From: Nanobdellota archaeon
GTDB taxonomy: Archaea > Nanobdellota > Nanobdellia > Parvarchaeales > Parvarchaeaceae
Length of the DNA stretch: 9,786 nt
Assembly (NCBI GenBank): GCA_021818665.1
Contig: JAKATQ010000034.1
Span: forward strand, 1-9,786
Direction: 5' to 3'
Below, in pieces: positions 1 to 6,234 of this stretch. Numbering within the stretch: position 1 is the first letter of the stretch; the number at the start of each line of letters is the position of its first letter. The notes under the pieces are model-generated. The model saw only the letters and a list, made by a program, of their open reading frames with translations. It made no database searches and was not told the origin of the DNA. The position numbers and the translations under genes were made by a program.

Positions 1-371
1 TCAAACGTATCTGCTATTATGGCGCCACTGTTGGCGCTCATCATAGCGCCGCCTATGGCTTGAGCGATGCGGGAACCTATAAGAAATACATCTGTGTTGG
101 CTAAGCCACAGAAGAAAGAACTTACCGCAAAAATCAGAAAACCGAAGTTGAATGTGCGCGCTCTACCGTATATATCTCCTATCCTGCCGAATTGGGTCAT
201 AAATACCGTTACTACGAGAAGATACGCAAGTATCACCCAGATTATTGTTAGGAAATTAGAATTTAGACCGCTTACTATAGTCGGAAACGCCAGAAGGACT
301 ATGGTGCTGTCTATAGCCGCCATCATCGTTCCCAAGACGACGATAGCTAATACAATGTTTTTCCTTTCCAT
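1..371 (-). CDS. MFS drug/H+ antiporter, DHA2-like, N-terminal part (cut by window)
   Basis: Proton-coupled export of small molecules across the cytoplasmic membrane is the usual role of this family; the substrate cannot be told. I translated the reverse strand from the ATG at 371-369 and obtained 123 residues, open to the window edge, so only about a quarter of the usual 450-500 residues is present. TM1 is about residues 5-24 and ends in AIDSTIVLLAFP (19-30), which matches the lDxTivNvAlP motif of 14-TM DHA2 (EmrB/QacA) transporters. TM2 is about 42-60. The conserved TM2-TM3 loop motif A reads GRIGDIYGRAR (62-72). TM3 is about 74-92, and a fourth hydrophobic stretch starts near 95. No in-frame ATG lies close upstream. 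The gene is divergent from the membrane protein at 516. Family assignment is firm; drug specificity is inference. Confidence 0.9.
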   Translation of the reverse strand, partial: MERKNIVLAIVVLGTMMAAIDSTIVLLAFPTIVSGLNSNFLTIIWVILAYLLVVTVFMTQFGRIGDIYGRARTFNFGFLIFAVSSFFCGLANTDVFLIGSRIAQAIGGAMMSANSGAIIADTF

Positions 372-397
372 CGCTTTATATTGTGAGTTTATCGCTC

Positions 398-404
398 TTA
401 ATAA
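398..404 (-). promoter_or_regulatory. Possible TATA-like element for the MFS gene
   Basis: On the reverse strand the sequence TTATTAA, preceded by an A-rich stretch, is centred about 30 nt upstream of the MFS start codon. Transcription starting about 26 nt downstream would give a leader of only a few nucleotides. It is a weak match and the spacing is longer than for the other promoters here. TA-rich stretches further upstream (around 440-450) are alternatives that would imply a longer leader. Confidence 0.35.
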
Positions 405-484
405 GTTTATGCTGCAAGATACTAGACAAATGGATGGATCATCTATATATAGAATTTTATAACTATGTTTAAGTAAAGAAAACA

Positions 485-492
485 TTTAAATA
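485..492 (+). promoter_or_regulatory. TATA box (with BRE-like purine stretch) for the gene at 516
   Basis: TTTAAATA lies about 27 nt (centre) upstream of the ATG at 516, and the purine-rich AAGAAAAC just before it resembles an archaeal BRE. The expected transcription start falls on or within a base of the ATG, so the mRNA is probably leaderless. No Shine-Dalgarno sequence is visible. Confidence 0.65.
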
Positions 493-515
493 TCCTTTGG
501 TTTCTTTATTAAGCT

Positions 516-1121
516 ATGACCGATAAAGTACATCTGGATGATTTACTGGATACAGACAAATCTCAAAAAAAGACGGAGAAAGGCAGGCTAAACCGGTTTT
601 TAGACAAGTTAGCCATATTCAGACACGACATTTACGACATAAAAGTGCCATTAGCGTTGTGCGCCACTACAGAGACTTCAGACCGTTATCTCACATATAT
701 AATAATAAAATCTGGCGTAGGCAGTGAAGGAAATCCAATGGCCTTGGCGTTCATGCAAAACTTTGGAGTAGTCCCTGGTATGCTCTTATCTGGACTTGCT
801 GGACTCGCAGCTTATGCCGTTTCTGGGAGCATGATAGACAGCGTAGCGAACGGTGCAGTGCCGCGGAATTCGTTTGTAAAAGCGGCTCTTTATGGTGTAG
901 GGGCTAGCGAGGCTTTAGTTACTCTTAACAATTATTTTGTCTGGACTCAGTCTACTAATAGCGTTTTCAATCAAATCGCACAAAATTATGGAGAGCCCAC
1001 TCTGTTGAATATTTTCCTTGCGATACCAATGCTTTGCATGGCGGCGACTGCCGGCTACTATGCGATTAAGAATACTATAAAGGCGCATAGAGCCCCAAAA
1101 AATGCGTCGCCGATCGCTTAA
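516..1121 (+). CDS. Four-TM membrane protein, DUF5658-like
   Basis: Function unknown. The 201-residue product has a charged, probably cytoplasmic N-terminus (1-43) and four hydrophobic segments at about 44-66, 84-103, 119-143 and 162-186, then a basic tail. Between TM1 and TM2 it has D56 followed by G67-x-G-x-E71-G-N73-P74. This resembles the pattern of the small archaeal/bacterial DUF5658 membrane family (acidic residue in TM1, then G...E-x-N-P). That is recall of a motif, not a search result. The start is supported by a TATA box 27 nt upstream and no alternative ATG nearby. It converges on the thioesterase gene with only 5 nt between the two stop codons. The two ends of the window's minus-strand genes give no functional clue. 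Confidence 0.8.
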   Translation: MTDKVHLDDLLDTDKSQKKTEKGRLNRFLDKLAIFRHDIYDIKVPLALCATTETSDRYLTYIIIKSGVGSEGNPMALAFMQNFGVVPGMLLSGLAGLAAYAVSGSMIDSVANGAVPRNSFVKAALYGVGASEALVTLNNYFVWTQSTNSVFNQIAQNYGEPTLLNIFLAIPMLCMAATAGYYAIKNTIKAHRAPKNASPIA

Positions 1122-1126
1122 ATTGG

Positions 1127-1600
1127 TTATTCCCATCGATGATACGCAGGATGACCTTCTCTTACGGCTACAAAGATGCCAGTAGCTTTTGCTGTTATTA
1201 CGCCGTCGGCTTCTAAAGTTGTCTCTATCTCCGCCTTATTATCATAGACATTGATAGGCTTAGCTTTCAGGTGTAGCATCTTGTCGATCGGCGTCGGTTT
1301 TAAGAACGTCACAGTGTATTGGGCCGTTACCGTAGGCGGGATCTCGGTCTCGCCGCGTTTTTTCATTATATAATAAGCCGCTGACCAGTTGCTGTGGCAG
1401 TCCAAAAGCGTCGATATTATGCCCCCACTAAGGATCTCCTTGAAAGCGTGATGGTATTTTTTGGGCTTCCAGTCTGCCACGACGTAGTCTCCCGACGGTC
1501 TACTTTTTATTCTTAGCCCGTGCTTATTAGCAGGACCGCAGCCAAAACATATGCTGTGTGGTGCGTAACGGTCCTGTAGGCTTTTCTCTAGTTTGCTCAT
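1127..1600 (-). CDS. PaaI-like hotdog-fold thioesterase
   Basis: Probably hydrolyses an acyl-CoA or related thioester in the cytoplasm; the substrate is unknown. From the ATG at 1600-1598 the product is 157 residues, a normal single-hotdog length. It has the N-terminal CFGCGPANKHGL segment (18-29), typical of PaaI-type 'C-x-x-C-G-P-x-N-x-x-GL' proteins. The hotdog helix follows as GGIISTLLDCH (59-69), with D67 at the usual catalytic acidic position, then beta strands around 88-101 and 135-146. The frame is open further to a TTG at 1636 that overlaps the methyltransferase stop (TTGA). I prefer 1600 because a TATA-like element is centred 25 nt upstream of that ATG, as in other genes here, and the extra 12 residues (MKVYILRSLNQE) look unlike a hotdog N-terminus. 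Confidence 0.87.
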   Translation of the reverse strand: MSKLEKSLQDRYAPHSICFGCGPANKHGLRIKSRPSGDYVVADWKPKKYHHAFKEILSGGIISTLLDCHSNWSAAYYIMKKRGETEIPPTVTAQYTVTFLKPTPIDKMLHLKAKPINVYDNKAEIETTLEADGVITAKATGIFVAVREGHPAYHRWE

Positions 1601-1621
1601 CTCTTGATTAAGCGACCTTAA

Positions 1622-1629
1622 AATATAAA
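1622..1629 (-). promoter_or_regulatory. TATA box for the thioesterase gene
   Basis: Reverse-strand TTTATATT, preceded by the BRE-like purine run GAAAG, is centred 25.5 nt upstream of the ATG at 1600. It sits just beyond the methyltransferase stop codon (1635-1633). It would drive a leaderless thioesterase mRNA independently of the methyltransferase and supports the shorter start. Confidence 0.6.
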
Positions 1630-1632
1630 CTT

Positions 1633-2256
1633 TCAATCAAATTTTGATGGCACGCGTTGCCGATCCTTTTTCTCATCGACAAAGCTTATCTTTATGAATT
1701 TACCACTAGTTTTGATAGTTTTACAAAATCCACGATGATTTATGTTCATAAAATCAGACGATGCTACACTGTGCTGTGACATTAATCTAAAGAGCCCCGT
1801 CATCGCATCGCGATTGTATTCGTATATCGAAAAAATTCCGCCCGGATTCAAGTGTCGAAGTATATAGGGTATGCTTTTATCTCGGTCTTTCCAATGGTGA
1901 AAAGACATCGAACTAGATATAAAATCAAAGTGGCGCTTAAACGGTATATCACGACTGCTACCTTGTTCAAATATCGGGCCGAAGCCGTGTAACTTTGCCG
2001 TTTCTTTTCTCGCCGATTTTATCATATAAATCGAAGGGTCTATCCCATAAAGTTTGGCTTTTGGCAGCCTGTTAGCGAGATTCAGCAAGATATAACCCTC
2101 ACCGCATCCTATATCCAGAACAGAACTAGGTCGATGCGTGATTACGTCTTCAATGACATACGAGTATATTTTCCTAAGGAACAGTTTAGCGGAAACAGAA
2201 TAAATTCGAGACGTTATCTTCCCAAATCTCTCCTCCCCAGCCTTATAATAGTCCAT
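1633..2256 (-). CDS. Class I SAM-dependent methyltransferase
   Basis: Transfers a methyl group from S-adenosylmethionine to an unknown acceptor in the cytoplasm. The 207-residue product has motif I VLDIGCGEG (46-54), the acidic ribose-binding motif YGIDPS (70-75), a motif like that of UbiE/Methyltransf_11 proteins at GSSRDIPF (99-106), the strand DFISSSMSFHHW (111-122), and LRHLNPGGIFSIYEY (133-147) forming the strand after the usual 'L+PGG' turn. The C-terminal part (150-207) is short and basic and may cap the active site. Length and motifs suit small-molecule methyltransferases (lipid, quinone or amine), but acceptor identity is not visible. The ATG at 2256 is supported by a TATA-like palindrome centred 25 nt upstream. 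It is divergent from the GNAT gene and is followed immediately by the thioesterase gene. Confidence 0.88.
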   Translation of the reverse strand: MDYYKAGEERFGKITSRIYSVSAKLFLRKIYSYVIEDVITHRPSSVLDIGCGEGYILLNLANRLPKAKLYGIDPSIYMIKSARKETAKLHGFGPIFEQGSSRDIPFKRHFDFISSSMSFHHWKDRDKSIPYILRHLNPGGIFSIYEYNRDAMTGLFRLMSQHSVASSDFMNINHRGFCKTIKTSGKFIKISFVDEKKDRQRVPSKFD

Positions 2257-2273
2257 AGTAATTTTACGTACTA

Positions 2274-2288
2274 ATCTATAATATAGAT
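2274..2288 (-). promoter_or_regulatory. Palindromic TATA region of the methyltransferase promoter
   Basis: ATCTATA-A-TATAGAT is a perfect 7+1+7 inverted repeat centred at 2281, which is 25 nt upstream of the methyltransferase ATG. The reverse strand therefore carries CTATATTAT at the TATA position. A leaderless transcript is expected. The symmetry could also make it a binding site for a dimeric regulator, but an AT-rich palindrome of this size can arise by chance. Confidence 0.5.
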
Positions 2289-2305
2289 AATCCTATTAAA
2301 CAAAA

Positions 2306-2313
2306 TATATTAA
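2306..2313 (+). promoter_or_regulatory. TATA box for the GNAT gene
   Basis: TATATTAA, preceded by CAAAA, is centred about 28 nt upstream of the ATG at 2338. The start of transcription should fall 0-3 nt before the ATG. There is no Shine-Dalgarno motif. Together with the palindrome at 2274-2288 it forms a compact 81-bp divergent promoter region. Confidence 0.6.
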
Positions 2314-2337
2314 AAGAACGCTGATCCACCATATCAT

Positions 2338-2613
2338 ATGGATATACAACACAACAAAGAAGAGAGGTTCTACGTAAAGACGGCACATGGAGAAGCTGAG
2401 CTTCTCTATGATGTCAAGGATGGCAAAGTGATGAGGATATATCACACTTTCACGCCAGAAGAAGACCGGGGAAAAGGCATCGCAGAAAACCTAGCAGAAG
2501 AAGCTTTCAAGTTCGCGGAAAAGAACGGCTTTAAAGTGCGCCCAGATTGTCCTTACATAACGCACTTCGTGGAAAAGAACCCTAAATTCCAGAGGTTCAT
2601 AACAAAGCGCTGA
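2338..2613 (+). CDS. Mini-GNAT N-acetyltransferase (YidJ/At1g77540-type)
   Basis: A 91-residue protein matching the short GCN5-related acetyltransferase family (Pfam 'GCN5-related N-acetyl-transferase', typically 90-110 residues). It opens with the family's typical EERFYV (8-13) and EAELLYDV (19-26) strands. It continues through VMRIYHTFTPEEDRGKGIA (31-49), where R44-G-K-G-I-A is the acetyl-CoA pyrophosphate-binding loop. It ends with the family's conserved K67-V-R-P-x-C71-P-Y73 motif and a final H/N-P-x-F/Y segment (NPKF, 81-84). Members bind acetyl-CoA, but the acceptor is generally unknown. It is transcribed away from the methyltransferase and converges on the pseudokinase gene with 31 nt between stops. 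Length is complete. Confidence 0.9.
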   Translation: MDIQHNKEERFYVKTAHGEAELLYDVKDGKVMRIYHTFTPEEDRGKGIAENLAEEAFKFAEKNGFKVRPDCPYITHFVEKNPKFQRFITKR

Positions 2614-2644
2614 ATATCGTTCCGACAATATAACTGCCTCAATA

Positions 2645-3607
2645 CTATTTATGGTCTTTTCTTATCGCTTTTAATTCTTCGTGCACTATTGTCTTGAAAG
2701 TTCTGAATCTCTTATCATTTTCCTTGAACAGCCTAGTCGCCGCTAAAAATAGCAATAAAAGTCTCATTCTCCTAAGACGATAAATCTCATTTTCAGTAAG
2801 CTGACGATAACCAGTGGCGACGCCGTTGGAAAATTGTTTTCTTGATAAAGGTATGCTACTGCTGGCCAAATCAAACATCGGATCGCCGCCTACTAACATG
2901 CCCGGGTTTATCAGAACGTAGCCATTCGGCTTTCGTAATATAAGGACGTTTTTGTCAGAAATTGCACCATGTATGAGTCTGGATTGGTTCAAATTGAGAG
3001 TTTTATTATATATTGTATTCTCATAGACTCTATCTATAATGACTCTCCCAAAAGCCTCTTCTGCCGCCTCCTCATCGAGTGAAGATCTTGTGTATCTTTC
3101 CAGTGCCGCGAGCCAAGACTCGTCTTGGAAGTCGAATCCTTGCCCTACAGCACCGAAGCCGACGACCTCTATGTTATGCAAATTCCTAAGAATCGTGCCA
3201 ACGGCGACTCCTGCAGAATAAAACGTCTTTGATGATAGTTCTGTCGGCGGATTGCCGGAGAGATTTTCTATGATCTCGTATATGTATGGTAATGCTCTCT
3301 TGGAGATATCATAAGCCAGCACTTTCGGAGCTCTGATACCGTTATCCCACATGTTACGATATACGAATATTTCATTTGCAAGTCTTTCATCCGCTGATAT
3401 CCTAGCAAGAAATTCTTTTCCTTCCGCCGTTTTAATGAGCAAATCGACATCATCGTTGTCTGTTTTAATCAATCTTAAATCACTTGCTGTGATTTCAGAG
3501 CGCCCCAATATCTCTTTAGACAATTTCTCTAGATTACTTAGGATAGAATAATAAGCATCTGAATGACCTGGATTCTCAATGCGGAAATTTTGAGGTATTC
3601 GTATCAT
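2645..3607 (-). CDS. Aminoglycoside-phosphotransferase-fold protein, probable pseudokinase
   Basis: A 320-residue protein of the APH/choline-kinase-like fold. The N-lobe strands lead to a GKEFLARIS strand (63-71, R69 at the usual Lys/Arg site) and the alpha-C acidic residue E79 in ANEIFVY. The hinge region is about 108-118. The catalytic loop reads LIHGAISDKNVLI (211-223), where the family has LxHGDLxxxNxL. The metal-binding motif reads VLINPGMLVGGDPMFDLAS (231-249), where relatives have (L/I)IDP or IDFG before GDP...DLA. So the catalytic Asp is Ala215 and the metal Asp is Asn234, both checked at codon level (GCA at 2965-2963, AAC at 2908-2906). H213, N220, D242, P243 and D246 are kept. Phosphotransfer is therefore doubtful; substrate or nucleotide binding could remain. 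It is the last gene of the ABC transporter unit (17-nt gap to the permease) and has no promoter of its own. Confidence 0.82.
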   Translation of the reverse strand: MIRIPQNFRIENPGHSDAYYSILSNLEKLSKEILGRSEITASDLRLIKTDNDDVDLLIKTAEGKEFLARISADERLANEIFVYRNMWDNGIRAPKVLAYDISKRALPYIYEIIENLSGNPPTELSSKTFYSAGVAVGTILRNLHNIEVVGFGAVGQGFDFQDESWLAALERYTRSSLDEEAAEEAFGRVIIDRVYENTIYNKTLNLNQSRLIHGAISDKNVLILRKPNGYVLINPGMLVGGDPMFDLASSSIPLSRKQFSNGVATGYRQLTENEIYRLRRMRLLLLFLAATRLFKENDKRFRTFKTIVHEELKAIRKDHK

Positions 3608-3624
3608 GTTACTGAACGGGTTCC

Positions 3625-4440
3625 TTAAGTAAGTTCTTTCCTCTCGAATAGTAAAAGTCCACCTATTGTAGAAAAAACGAAATAGACGATCATTATAGTT
3701 ATCCCTTCCGGAATTGTTGCGTAATACAGTGTTGAATTGAACGCTCTCGGGTCTATCCTCGCACTATTTTGTGCCGCGATATGAGCAGGATACGTCGATT
3801 GCAGCACGTTGCTGTATATGCTTGCTCCGTAGGTTACTATGAACCACGGTTCAACGCCAGCAAGATTTGCGACTAACGTCTGCACTATGGAGAATACGAA
3901 AAGGAAAAGTATTACGGTAACAAGAATAGACATAGAATTAGTTTTGAAGAGAGAGCTAAAAAAGAACGTTATGCCCATGGCGGTCACGAGATACAACAAT
4001 ACGAATGCCAGCGATTCTAAAAATTGGTAAGGGATTGCTGAATAGCCGAAGTAAAAGATGGCGTTTCCTGCAGTGATTGCGAAGAACATCCCTATCATTA
4101 TCAGCGAGGCTACTAGGGCGGCGACCCACTTGCCTATATATATAGACGACCTACGTATCGGATTGCCTATCAGAAAATAACCCGTCTTGTTCTGAAATTC
4201 GCCCGATATCGCATCTCCGCCGAAAAACACGGCTGATAGGATCACTATGAAACTTATTGTGCCACCCCACCAAATAGAATAAAAGGACAGAGGGGACGAC
4301 AGCACGCTCTGCGGCCTGAAGTATCCTATTACGCCCGTTAATATCGCGCCTATAATAACCGTTATCAGGAGAAGGATAAAGAATCTTCTAGATCTGAAAT
4401 AATCCATAAAGGCGTATTTGAAGATGATAAATGTTTGCAT
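3625..4440 (-). CDS. ABC-2 type transporter permease
   Basis: Membrane subunit of an exporter that works with the ATPase encoded just upstream. The 271-residue protein has six predicted membrane helices at about 20-40, 58-76, 103-130, 140-162, 168-192 and 245-265, and a larger polar region at 205-243 facing outside. The cytoplasmic loop after TM2 has GGDAISGEFQNKTGYFLIGNP (74-94) and the R-R-S-S-I-Y-I-G-K run to 104. This is the 'D-x-I-S-G-E...P-x-x-R-x-x-I-x-x-G-K' pattern of ABC-2 (COG1277/NosY-like) permeases. The start is the only ATG near the ATPase end, 49 nt after its stop. No TATA element lies in that gap, so it is read from the ATPase promoter. The substrate is unknown; drug, peptide or lipid export are all seen in this family. 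Confidence 0.88.
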   Translation of the reverse strand: MQTFIIFKYAFMDYFRSRRFFILLLITVIIGAILTGVIGYFRPQSVLSSPLSFYSIWWGGTISFIVILSAVFFGGDAISGEFQNKTGYFLIGNPIRRSSIYIGKWVAALVASLIMIGMFFAITAGNAIFYFGYSAIPYQFLESLAFVLLYLVTAMGITFFFSSLFKTNSMSILVTVILFLFVFSIVQTLVANLAGVEPWFIVTYGASIYSNVLQSTYPAHIAAQNSARIDPRAFNSTLYYATIPEGITIMIVYFVFSTIGGLLLFERKELT

Positions 4441-4489
4441 TAGCGCGCCCGGGACGATGTTCCTTGCGCCAAATTCTTCATTTTCCGTA

Positions 4490-5437
4490 TTAGACGCTCT
4501 CCTTGAACATGTTTAGATACGTCTCTTCCAAAGCCGACGCGGCAGGTCTGAAGACGATTAAGCCTATCTTCATTTCAACAAGTTTTTCCAGGAGTTTTTC
4601 CTGTTTTGATGGTCCCCCCACGAGTTTTATATCAATTCTCCTTGGACCAAGTGCGCGTATGCTCGAGACGCCGTCAAGTGCTCGTATCCTATTTAGCGTA
4701 ACCGTGCTTAAATCTTTGGTTACTGTTATCTCTATCACGCTTTCGTCCTTGCCGGAAAACTTAGATACTATGTCATTTATCTTGCCATAAGCCAGTAGCC
4801 TCCCATGGTCTATCATCGCCACTTCATCGCATATTTCTGATACTTCGGACAGTATATGGGAACTCATAAATATAAGGCGGCTCTCGCTCTTCAGGTCCTT
4901 TATTATCTCTCTTACCTCACTCATACCTCTTGGGTCCAGACCGCTAGTAGGTTCGTCTAGGAGTAGTACGTGAGGATCGCCTATCAGAGCCGCTGCTATG
5001 TTTATCCTTTGTTTCATGCCTTTAGAGAACTTCCCGACTTTCTTGCCCATCCACTCCGCCATTTTCACCTTTTCAAGCACTTTGGTGATGCTACTTTTCC
5101 GTTCGCTAGCCGGTACGCCTCTTATCTCCGCTATCATCGTAAGAGCTTCTCTTGGAGTGAGTGAAGGATATATTTCGGGGACTTCTATCAATGCCCCGCA
5201 TGAAGAGAGGGCCGTCTTTTTGTCTTTGTGCGAATCTAAGCCATTTATCAGCGCTCTACCGGAAGTGGCTCTTACCATATCCGTAAATATCTTAAGCGTA
5301 GTAGTCTTGCCAGCGCCATTTGGACCAAGAAACCCCACGCACTTTGTGCCTTCTAGCTTTAGGTTTAGGTCCGAGAGCGCTGTAAAGTTTCCATACTTTT
5401 TTGTAAGGTTTACGGCCTCTATAGAGAAATCTGGCAT
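4490..5437 (-). CDS. ABC transporter ATP-binding subunit (ABC-2 exporter type)
   Basis: Hydrolyses ATP to power the partner permease. Numbered from the ATG at 5437 (315 residues), it has Walker A GPNGAGKTT (38-46), a Q-loop region with E in place of Q (GALIEVPEIYPSLT, 81-94, common in DrrA/BcrA-like proteins), signature FSKGMKQR (137-144), Walker B VLLLDEP (157-163), D-loop SGLDP (165-169) and H-loop SSH (192-194). The last 80 residues form a small regulatory domain ending in the typical LEETYLNMF (303-311). The frame also opens with a GTG at 5440. The ATG is preferred because a TATA box is centred 25.5 nt before it. It is the first gene of a three-gene unit with the permease and the APH-fold protein. 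Confidence 0.93.
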   Translation of the reverse strand: MPDFSIEAVNLTKKYGNFTALSDLNLKLEGTKCVGFLGPNGAGKTTTLKIFTDMVRATSGRALINGLDSHKDKKTALSSCGALIEVPEIYPSLTPREALTMIAEIRGVPASERKSSITKVLEKVKMAEWMGKKVGKFSKGMKQRINIAAALIGDPHVLLLDEPTSGLDPRGMSEVREIIKDLKSESRLIFMSSHILSEVSEICDEVAMIDHGRLLAYGKINDIVSKFSGKDESVIEITVTKDLSTVTLNRIRALDGVSSIRALGPRRIDIKLVGGPSKQEKLLEKLVEMKIGLIVFRPAASALEETYLNMFKESV

Positions 5438-5458
5438 CACAGATATACGGATTTTTAG

Positions 5459-5466
5459 TATAATAA
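5459..5466 (-). promoter_or_regulatory. TATA box for the ABC transporter operon
   Basis: Reverse-strand TTATTATA is centred 25.5 nt upstream of the ATG at 5437, which predicts a leaderless mRNA. No comparable element precedes the permease or the APH-like gene, so this promoter probably serves all three. Confidence 0.6.
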
Positions 5467-5495
5467 GGTTAAGCTTAGTATTTTTATAGTAGGGA

Positions 5496-5504
5496 TTTTA
5501 TATA
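5496..5504 (+). promoter_or_regulatory. TATA-like element for the gene at 5522
   Basis: TTTTATATA lies about 22 nt (centre) upstream of the ATG, slightly closer than for the other genes here. A second candidate, TTTTTATA at 5481-5488, would give a 10-13 nt leader. Either way the gene has a short or absent leader, and the 80-bp gap to 5437 is a divergent promoter region. Confidence 0.45.
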
Positions 5505-5521
5505 AAACTATACAATCATAC

Positions 5522-6214
5522 ATGGAAAAACCCGCTGGGAATTCCCGCTTAGAAGCCGTACTATCCAATGAAGAGTTAAATCCGCTATCAAAACAAAAAT
5601 TCCGCTTTCTAAAGACCATACTATCCGAAACCAACCGTTCCCTCAGCAAATCGATGAAATTCGTGATGTCCGCCGTGACTTTGGGCGTTTTTGACGCGCT
5701 TGGCGGTGGAAAAAACCCTATTTTTCCTGAGATAGGCGATGCCATAGCTCAACACTTGCCTTCAACCATACAGTATTATGTCCCTTTATTCGGAGGGAAC
5801 TTTTATGAAGGTGCACTTTTGATGGCGGACGCAGGGCTTGTGATGTGGAGCCTGTGGGATCGGAGATGGCGAAAGAGAAGAAACCTGCTCGGCGCATTGA
5901 TGACGCCGGCACACGCAGCTACGATGGACTACTCTTCGGCAGCCATATCTGCGGGAAAGCTGGATGCTCTGCCACTCAATCCTGGGGATTATATGTGGCG
6001 TTACAGTGCTTATCATAACACTATAATGGAGAAAGTAGTAGACTTTGTTAACGCCCCATCGCATCTTATCCCAGGGGCGATACAGGGGTACGATCTCGCC
6101 ATATATTTAGCTGTGGCGTATACAAGTATACAGGTTTTTATCTCCGGGTACAAACACTTTAAGTTTAAAAAGAGAAGAGATAAAAAGCTCTATGAGAAAA
6201 ACTGTGCCCACTGA
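5522..6214 (+). CDS. Orphan membrane protein, about three TM segments
   Basis: Not recognised. The 230-residue product starts with a 45-residue charged segment likely to be cytoplasmic and then has hydrophobic stretches at about 46-61 (weak), 92-112 and 186-208. The second is followed by a strongly basic WDRRWRKRR (112-120). The C-terminus is basic too (KHFKFKKRRDKK, 211-222), which puts both ends of the last helices inside by the positive-inside rule. The central 125-180 region is polar and rich in aromatic and His residues (H131, Y137, W159, H165). A G-G-K-N-P run (62-66) after TM1 faintly recalls the G-x-E-G-N-P of the 516 gene product, but homology is not shown. The start is supported by an upstream TATA-like element. 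Divergent from the ABC operon; the small gene at 6235 follows by 20 nt. Confidence 0.72.
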   Translation: MEKPAGNSRLEAVLSNEELNPLSKQKFRFLKTILSETNRSLSKSMKFVMSAVTLGVFDALGGGKNPIFPEIGDAIAQHLPSTIQYYVPLFGGNFYEGALLMADAGLVMWSLWDRRWRKRRNLLGALMTPAHAATMDYSSAAISAGKLDALPLNPGDYMWRYSAYHNTIMEKVVDFVNAPSHLIPGAIQGYDLAIYLAVAYTSIQVFISGYKHFKFKKRRDKKLYEKNCAH

Positions 6215-6234
6215 GAGCATCCAAATCAGATGCC

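Noticed and set aside
67..462. Open frame of 131 codons on the plus strand
   Set aside because: It lies antisense to the clear MFS reading frame, has a composition unlike a real protein and crosses the divergent promoter region.
915..1136. Open frame of 73 codons on the minus strand
   Set aside because: Antisense to the membrane protein at 516 and overlapping the thioesterase stop; no family features.
5438..5440. GTG one codon upstream of the ABC ATPase ATG
   Set aside because: The TATA spacing (25.5 nt to the ATG) and the ATG itself make 5437 the simpler start; the difference is one residue.
4998..5489. Open frame of 163 codons on the plus strand
   Set aside because: Antisense to the ABC ATPase, whose Walker A and B motifs are certain; it also runs through the divergent promoter.
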